The translations under genes and the position numbers were made by a program. Below are positions 56,554 through 64,000 of a stretch of DNA of 64,000 bases, one piece after another (the stretch's first letter is position 1; every line of letters starts with the position of its first letter). This stretch comes from Branchiostoma floridae (Eukaryota > Chordata > Leptocardii > Amphioxiformes > Branchiostomatidae), in NCBI RefSeq assembly GCF_000003815.2, contig NC_049990.1, forward strand, positions 1,321,452 to 1,385,451, read 5' to 3'. The notes under the pieces were generated by a model. The model did not search any database. It was not told the origin of the DNA and saw nothing but the letters and a program-made list of their open reading frames with translations.

Positions 56554-59500
56554 TTAAATAGAAACGTTTCCATAACCATGCGTATACTTCATGGCATTTC
56601 TCCCGCTCCCAGGGTTTCCGCAGAGTTCCCAGTTGAACATCAGGTAGCGGAAGCTACAGGTGCCTGGAAGCATAAAATAACACGTTCTTTAGTTTGTCAC
56701 AACCAAATATATTTTAAGCGCCCAGGTTTTGATAACCATCTGTCATCTTCTTATGAGCAAAAAAGATTGGTTTACGTCTTGGTACTGCAGCTAGGTGTCG
56801 TTGCTAACGATGCGGTTCCAGGCAAAAGGTATTGTCACATACAGAGCTATTGCTAAAAATGCGGTACCAAACGTTTAAGTACTGTTCACAGACATAGATC
56901 GTGTTAATTGACCAAAAATAATGAGAGGGTAACCAAATCACCAAGATGGTCTAGTTTGAGATGGCGTTTCTAACTCAGCGGACCTTGTGACGCTTTTTTC
57001 ATAAATTTTACATACACCTGGAATACGAAAATATGCTAACAGTTGTTGTATAGGTCTTTCACATGAATGTTTTGTTCAACTTTGGGGCCAAAATGTCACA
57101 TAGTGTACCGTTACTAGACGTACCTGGGAAAACGCGGATGGACACGAAGCGACTCTTGAGTACACACATGCCGTCCTCTCCCTCCATCAGGCCAGCTATG
57201 TCCTCCAGGAACATCCGCACGGGGTCAGGGGTCGACTCGCACGCCTCCACGCCGTGAACACTCAGCGCCACCACTCGTGTACTACTGCTGTTCTTACGCT
57301 TCTTGCTAGGCGGCGCTTCTGTCCGCGCCGTTGGAAGGTCCACAGTGACGTAGATACCGCGGGATTCCTGTTGGACAATGGATGTCGCAACAAACATTCA
57401 ACGATCTTTAATGTAAAACCAAGAAAACAACCAAGCAAACAACGATTGAACCAAACTAGCAACCGCACAAACAAACAACAATGACATTTCAACTTTCCCC
57501 TGCTGCAGTACCAAGGTCAATCAACAGGTGCTCAAAACCAATCTTCACCGTCAAAATCACCACACCTACCTATCTACCTGCTAAATACCATCGCAATCCA
57601 TCTAGCAGATCTCGAGATATACTCCAAAACATCATTGAGACCAAAAACACTTAGCTCAATTTAAAATTCCATGAAGACAACTAACAAACATACAAAAACT
57701 GGTTCAGACCTACCTGAAAAAAGTTGTTTGCCTTATATGGAACTATCCCCGTTGCCTTGACAACCCCTCCCCCGTACTTGAGCTTGAGGTCCAAAGGAAA
57801 CCTGGCAACAGTGGCCAGGTAGGTGTGGAACGCTAGGGGCATCTGGAAAGACCGAGACACATATGCCAGGGCTATATCTCAATAATGTAACGTTATGTCA
57901 TGAAATGTTTGTTTGTTTGTTTGAACAGTTGCTTATCACCTGTGTTGATAAACAAATGCGTAGCAGCGTGCGTCATGAGCCCAGTGGTTAGCGGCCCTGC
58001 CTCCGGAACTAGAAGCCGTGAGTTCGATTCCGGCTGTGTCGCTCACCTGGCATGCATGCTACTTGAAAGGGTTGCAAGTCCTAAAGCCAGGCCCTTTACA
58101 AATCAAGAATTTAGCTCGGCCGAGTTGTCAGCGAGCTTTAAATTACGAGGAGGATGAACCTGATGCCGACGAAGAAACTCTGCCATTTGTTCGTAGGCAT
58201 CAGAGTCATGCCTCATCGTAATTTAAAGCTCGCTGACAACTCGGCCGAGCTAAATTCTTGATTTGAAAAGCCCCTGNNNNNNNNNNNNNNNNNNNNNNNN
58301 NNNNNNNNNNNNNNNNNNNNNNNNNNNNNNNNNNNNNNNNNNNNNNNNNNNNNNNNNNNNNNNNNNNNNNNNNNNNNNNNNNNNNNNNNNNNNNNNNNNN
58401 NNNNNNNNNNNNNNNNNNNNNNNNNNNNNNNNNNNNNNNNNNNNNNNNNNNNNNNNNNNNNNNNNNNTTCTTGATTTGTAATACCCCCCTCACATTAGGC
58501 GCGATTCGATCGGACGACGAGTCTGCGAGCTCTAATTTACGAGGAGGCATGACCCTGATGCCGAGGAAGAAATGGCAGAGTTCCCCCTCCCCGTCAGGGT
58601 CATGCCTCCTCGTAATTGTACATGTGGTCGCACGATGCCATTTGAAAACTGACCATGTACACATGCAACACTTTACTATCATCTGTCACATCATATAGGA
58701 ACTGCACCACGACAACACAGGTATATTTGACACAAAGGCATTAGTGCCATAGGCACTACTCCAATCACTATACTGTCTCTACGCCACATCTCACCAGGTA
58801 CAGAGGGTAGGGGAGCACAACATAGTTCAGCCGCTCTACGGAGCTCATCTTGGGAAAGGACTTGATCTTCTTGATGGCTGGAGGATTGTTCATGTAATCC
58901 TTCTTTACAGCCACTCGGCACTGGGAGACAACGACAAAGGAACAATTTTTTTGTTATCTATAATAATTTGGCTAATCGCTTTAGTATAAGTATGACATTT
59001 ATACAACTGCGGTAACGAAGTATCAGTTGAAGAAAGTTTAGAAAAAGGGAGTTTATATATGAAAGTTTATTTGAAAATTCTTCCCGGAGGGCTAATTGTA
59101 ACATGGGTCTTACAGAATACATAGTAAACAGACGTAAAATAAAAGACTTTGGTATATATAACAATGGTGACAAGTGGAAACAAGTGACTATTCTAGCAAT
59201 AATATGGAATGCTGAGAACTACGATATAAGCTTTGGGGGTTTGACTTCATATACAAAACATATTGACGGTGGGTTGCAAATGAAATACTGAATAATCAAG
59301 TTGCGGTTAACCTATAACATACCTTTTTCATCTCTTTCTTCTGACCAACGTCGGATACCCGATACCTGACGTCATCCCAGATGCTGAAGAAAATGTTCCC
59401 TTCTGTGAAGACGGCGTTGTCATAGAAATCACGGACAATGGCAAACACCTGCATGAAAAAAGCAATGATAACATTAACAGAAGTAACAACTTCCTTCGCA

Positions 59501-61074
59501 TCCGTCCTCATTTAAGTGAAGAAACACGGTTACGTTAGTAGATCGTGTACTTATGTGTTTGGGAAGGTTGTCTTGTGGTACGGGTTGCCGACTAAGACAT
59601 ATTTCCTGACTCAACGCAGGTGAAAATAAGTACATAGCTTTGGTATGGGGCGTCCTCTCAGATGCCGGGACATTATAAAAGCTTGTGATTTCGCTTTTGA
59701 GGAGAGATACATCCCGAGTACGTTAAACATTTTTTAAAAGTCATTTCCAATTGCTTGAGTACCTGCTATGATATGGCATATTTATTAGAATGTCCTGTAC
59801 CTTAGCGGGTACGGCGGCCGGGCTGCTCAGCCACGCCTCGTCCACGTCATCAGGATTGGCCAGCTCGTTCACGAAGTCATCAACAGGCAGCATCAGCTCA
59901 TGGTCCATGTACTCAACTGAAGGGGAGGTCAAATGTTAGAAAAAATATCTGCATCTAGCATCTAGCAGATATTAAATTTGTTTCGTTTCGTTTCGTTTTA
60001 TTTCCATTAATTATACTGTTCTGCCCATTCCCGACCCCATGAACCTTACCTTCAAACCGCACTTTGTTGCGGGTCTGACCCCGTTAACCCTGACCCTGAC
60101 CTCACCTTGGAAACCGCAGCCTGTCCCCGGCCTCTCCACGCCGTCCTGCCCGTCGATGATCCCGGTGACCTTCACCGTGACGGTGGAATCGTCCGGCAGC
60201 CAGACCTGAGCCGTGAAGGGGAGCCCCAGACACGCCTCCGGGCCCATATACAGGGCCTGCTGGTCCTCGGGAAGCTCTGCGTCAGTAAACCAGTCCAGCC
60301 GAGCTTCAGTGATGATGTCCTCCTGAAGGGAAACGGTTAGACAACGCGCAAATGATGAAGTTTGCATAGGTACCGGATACATAGTCTCCAAGCAACCTAC
60401 GGTGCATTAGAGATAGTATCAAAGCTGGCCAAGGGGAATATCCGGCCAAAAGGAGCCAAACAGTGCCGGATATACCCATTCACCAGCTTTGATACTATCC
60501 CTAAGGCACCATAGGGTCTGCTTGGAGACGGTCGGATACAGTAGTTGAATATAAAGGCACATGAGGAAACCAGCGCACTTCAAAACAGAATCATCGTAAG
60601 AAAAGACTAAGTACATGTTTACCTTCATGTTCTCCTTAGTGATCTTCTCCAGAGCCTCAAACATGACCGGGTGGCTGGATTCTTCCTTCGTCATCGTGTG
60701 CGGAATGGGCGGGGAGTGTTCCCACTTCTGTCTGGGGAAAAAAGGAATGAATGAAAAATGAATGAATGAATGAATGAAAACAATCAAATGTATTCTTAAA
60801 AGAAGTGTGAGGTAAAAAAAAAGTTTACCTTTCAACACCTTTCTGGCTTTAACAACTTGGTGCTTTGAAGATATTTCTTGAGCTATTAATCATTGGTGGT
60901 TGGAAGCCGGGTGTTTTAATTATTTGTTTGTTTGTTTGTTTTCCCCACCATGACTACATACCTCTCCGCCGGACTGGCAGCCTCCCTGATCTCCATGATC
61001 CTCAGCTGCCCGCCGCTACAGAACAGATAGTTCTCGGCAGGAGGCGCTGCTGCCTGGTCTGACGTTGTTGCCAT
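56554..61074 (-). CDS. Uncharacterised protein, tandem copy B (429 or 414 residues)
   Basis: Minus-strand coding exons: 61074-60962, 60731-60623, 60322-60106, 59916-59801, 59448-59323, 58920-58795, 57842-57714 and 57367-57124, with the same borders and phases as copy A. A second ATG lies just upstream (61077). It begins MATTSDQAAAPPAENYLFCS and keeps TAQVWLPDDSTVTVKVTG and the KKRK cluster. After VLKSRF it leaves copy A: the frame meets a donor CCCAG|GTACGT at 57124. It may splice to 56663-56554 (acceptor TTATGCTTCCAG), adding a tail containing FRYLMFNWELCGNPG (429 residues). Alternatively it reads through to a stop at 57059 (414 residues). Either way the basic tail of copy A is missing. Exon 3 has one extra isoleucine. 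Not recognised as a known family. Confidence 0.85.
57967..58047 (+). mobile_element. tRNA-derived SINE head in intron 6 of copy B
   Basis: GAGCCCAGTGGTTAGCGGCC (A box) and GTGAGTTCGATTCCGGC (B box). It runs into the foldback element to its right. Confidence 0.65.
58098..58267. mobile_element. Large foldback hairpin beside an assembly gap
   Basis: CAAGAATTTAGCTCGGCCGA at the left arm and TCGGCCGAGCTAAATTCTTG at the right arm are exact inverses. The arms are about 75 bp, with a loop region of GATGCCGACG/CGTAGGCATC. The gap at 58277-58467 and a second related arm (58468-58620, CTCTAATTTACGAGGAGGCA) follow. Confidence 0.85.
58277..58467. other. Assembly gap (191 N)
   Basis: Run of N inside intron 6 of copy B, between related foldback arms. 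Confidence 1.
60384..60529. mobile_element. Palindromic MITE family M3, copy 3
   Basis: GTCTCCAAGCAACCTACGGT and reversed right end GTCTCCAAGCAGACCCTATG, with ATAGTATCAAAGCTGG on both arms. CGGATACA flanks both sides within 2-3 nt (8-bp duplication). Absent from copy A. Confidence 0.8.
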
Positions 61075-62087
61075 CATCTTTGAAGATTTCACGTAGAGGT
61101 GCCAAACTCCACTTGGCCGGACAGAAAGAAAAAAAAAGGTCCATAATGCATCTAAAATTTGTTGTTCGTATAAGACCCGGTAATTTACGTCTAAAGGTAG
61201 TTTGTTGATTAGTTCCAGGAACTTGCAATTGAGGACTCCAGGAAGAATATTTTGATGTATTCAAGTAATGGACATTCCTGATAAACAAACAAACAAACAA
61301 ACAGACAAACAAACAAACTTCTTAACTGGTTCCATGTCTGTTTCTCTAACAATTTGTTTCCACTCATGACATCCGACACCACGCGGCGGTAGCGCGTTTA
61401 TTGGCCCAAGAGGCGCACAGATGCTAGACGGTCTCCCGAAAACAAACCGGCAAAGTGAGTGTGAAGCTGTGACCAAAGTACTGTCCCGTGAAGCACCGTG
61501 AATCCGTTTAATATAACGGTTTATATGCCTGGGGAGCTATCAGGGAAAAGGAGGCTTTTATACTACTGAGTATACTCTTTTAGTTTCCTGTCTATGAACA
61601 CACTTCTGTAGCGCTACGTAAACACATCCGTGGATAAACGTCATAAATATTACCAATATGAAATATTCTGGGTCTCTAATTATTAGAACATTTAAAAATG
61701 ATCCAAAAATGACCCACTTACAACCATTACAACAAGACAAGGAAGAGGTTCTTACAAAGGAATTATTACATCTAACATATAGATCATAAATAAAGGTTTA
61801 TAAATAAACAAGCAAACGTTTGTAAAGGAAAAAAAAGGTAGCAGCTTGTCTTCTGGATATGATGGATTGTCACGGTAGTAGACATAACTTTTGATTTGGC
61901 CTGGTAGCACCAAACTGATTAAACCACTGAGGAGCACCAAGGAGCTTGAAAAGCTCCTTGATTTATAATATACTGAGAGAAACTGGCGAAATATTGCTCG
62001 TCCTTGTTGTCAATCCTATGAAACATATTGGAACAGAATATATTTTAAATCATGCTCGACACATTAGATTTAGTATACTGTAATTAC

Positions 62088-62200
62088 CAAACTTGAAGAA
62101 CTGCGAACGAAAAGTCGTCAAACGTTTCACCACACGAGGTTGGACTGGGAATCTTGTGGGGAGGGCCAAGGGTGTTCGGTCCGTTGTGCGCATGCTCTTA
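62088..62200 (-). other. Leader exon and core promoter, copy B (approximate)
   Basis: A donor TTTG|GTAATT ends it at 62088. The 5' end is not defined. The coding exon that follows begins at 61111 after a pyrimidine-rich acceptor. Confidence 0.45.
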
Positions 62201-62257
62201 AGCTAACACCTGGTAACAATTAGTGTCAATCCCAAATAAGGAATTTATGGCGGGAGA
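62187..62257. promoter_or_regulatory. Promoter cluster of copy B: NRF1, CArG, E2F-like
   Basis: TGCGCATGC (62187-62195), CCAAATAAGG (62232-62241) and GGCGGGAGA (62249-62257; one change from the E2F site of copy A). Confidence 0.55.
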
Positions 62258-62829
62258 ATTTTTCCCTCTCTGTCATCAGTTCTGATAGCAGCAAAGTTTG
62301 AAAAGGGCCTTCAAACACTCCAAAACATACTGCAGTTTGTCATTCTCTCATTTATTCTGTCTCTTTTTTTCTTGGTTGGAAAGGTTTCAACAGTCTGAAA
62401 CGACAGCTATTAGGACTGGAATTTTGGAAAGTGAAGAACACAAGCCGCCACCGCACATCTGCTCGGAGAGGCCATAGTGTATTGCGTCATGCCGGGAAAC
62501 CCGGAAGTGGACGGTCCCAGCTGTTTTTATGTCAAAACAAGGCACGGCCTGAAATCTCTGACAACATATCCCGCCAGCCAGTGTTTAAATTGTAAAATTT
62601 CACTGGCTTTTCTATTTCATTAAATGTAAAATTATCCAAACATTGTAACTGCTGTTCCGATCTGTTTATTTTTTGTTCGTCATATATAATATATGATCTC
62701 ATAAGTCATATCGCTATCTGTTCAAAAATCGTAACATGTATGCCAGAGTCAGGCTGGGAAACCCTGGGCGTTTTTGTCACGGTGTCTTCTAAAACCATCC
62801 ACTTATTTCAGCAAGGAGATTTCAGTGGT

Positions 62830-64000
62830 CTTGAGATGACAAAAGACGCCAACAGCGGTTGAAGGGGACCATAACAAGGCCGAGCGTGCTGGGAACAAAA
62901 GACCCAGACGCGGACGGGACAAAGTCGGCGCCGGTGATTCAGGCAACTGGCTGGATCCGGCTGGGAGCGTTCCTCCTCGACGACGAGTCTATTATATATA
63001 GAGGGATGAATTGTTTTTCTGTTAAGGAGATGAATGTCATAATTCCCCATACTCAAACCCTTTCATAATAAAAATCAAATATTCTTAATTTATTTCATTG
63101 TAAATAATTTTTGTCTTAGTTTTGATACTATGTTAACATTCATATTTGATTAGAAAGAAAGAAGTTTATTACCTTTAGGTGATCGTCACTTCCAAATGAG
63201 ATGTTGCAAGAAATTTTGCATTACAAGGAGGTATGATTATTCATAGGAATGCAGTCTTTTTCACGGAATATGCCCCAAAGTTACCGTAAACAAAGTCTGC
63301 ATCTCATAAAGTACGCTTTTTTTTTTACAAGAATGCATCGATATTTGATTTATTACCTGCGTTTATTTGACGAGAAATCCGCTATCTACGCACAAGCTCT
63401 CGTGTTAGCGAGAGATCCTGCGGGAGTAGATGTTGGTCATACCTCCTGTTAAGGGCAGTGTTTATGCCGGTATCAGCTGATCGCCATCCCTCCCCGTGAA
63501 TCCAGTGGAAACCAGTTCCAGAGAAGAACCCAGAACCCGGCAGAAGAACAAAGCAGCAGAAATAACCGACTACAAAACACGGTAGGACAGGCGTTCACGA
63601 TCTCTAACAAAGATAAGGATGTGTGAAATATTGTATGAGAAATCTGGACGCGACAGAGTCCTGTGACAGCATATTACGTTAGGAAAGGTCGCCATAAATA
63701 TGTCACCGTTACTTGGAATGGGAAAGGCCGCTGCACAGCATCACTAGCTATAGATATGAATAATTATTTGCGATTCCACAGTATCGTCTCCTGAGGTCTT
63801 TTTAGCCGGTTTTGTCGCGGTTATTTAAGGTGAGGTGTTACAGATTACAGTTGGTAGTTGAGTGTTTTGTGAAATAAAGCAAAACGAATTATAACGGTGT
63901 TCGGTGAGACTGCGGTTCATAATATAGTCTGGGTAATATTTATATGCCTGTCAGAACACTGCAAAATTGATTAGAACAAGTAGTTTTTTTGGGGGGGGGG
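62830..64000. other. Region without recognised genes
   Basis: No supported exon. The frame at 62859-63068 is open but has no splice signals or family resemblance. The last ten bases are G after a T run. Confidence 0.45.

Larger units (their letters stand above)
56270..62830. repeat. Tandem segmental duplication, unit B
   Basis: Partner of 49500-55905, separated from it by about 0.4 kb that includes a 20-bp tandem repeat. Confidence 0.85.

Noticed and set aside
62859..63068. 69-residue frame beginning MKGTITRP
   Set aside because: No promoter, splice or family support; another long frame overlaps on the opposite strand.
63810..64000. Possible LTR end
   Set aside because: A TATA-like and AATAAA-like stretch is present, but no matching second terminal repeat or primer-binding site is visible.

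Overview
The window reads as nuclear DNA from an invertebrate deuterostome, most likely an amphioxus (Branchiostoma). The reasons are small exons with GT/AG borders and short introns, a degenerate interstitial TTAGGG tract, many tRNA-derived SINE heads, foldback/MITE DNA transposons, a LINE whose 3' tail recurs five times, and Penelope-like retroelement ends. The species call is inference. There are no bacterial-style operons, and nearly all long open frames in the left two thirds are chance or microsatellite frames. Three runs of N (8137-8814, 11137-11236, 58277-58467) are assembly gaps.

Layout. 1-17.7 kb is gene-poor: a possible first coding exon at the left edge (minus strand), tandem repeats (4.4-5.4 kb, and a 94-bp satellite at 13.6-14.7 kb), several MITEs and a Penelope-like 3' end. 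17.7-22.5 kb holds a candidate signal-peptide exon (plus), the first two coding exons of a doublecortin-domain protein (minus, 20.09-20.86 kb) and a weak candidate first exon (plus, 22.27 kb). 24-32 kb is a mosaic of local duplications, tandem repeats, SINEs and a LINE 3' end. 32.5-36.9 kb holds a complete-looking three-exon gene for a 166-residue secreted, helical protein with its own TATA box. 37-49 kb is repeats and candidate regulatory islands: telomere-like tract, CA/GT blocks, and a GC-rich patch with an RFX X-box and an NRF1 palindrome.

The main content is at 49.5-62.8 kb: a direct tandem duplication of about 6.5 kb. Each unit carries one minus-strand gene of eight coding exons (copy B perhaps nine) preceded by a non-coding leader exon. 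I do not recognise the protein family. The copies are about 84% identical over the aligned 384 residues (hand count). They share all aligned exon phases, a promoter block with NRF1, CArG and E2F-type sites in the same order, and the same polyadenylation signal. They differ at the C-terminus, in exon 6, and in later transposon insertions. Copy A also has a 58-bp minisatellite that grew out of its own exon 3/intron 3 boundary.

Coordinates of spliced genes were worked out by hand from splice sites, phases and, for the tandem pair, comparison between copies. Functions other than the doublecortin domain are not assigned.
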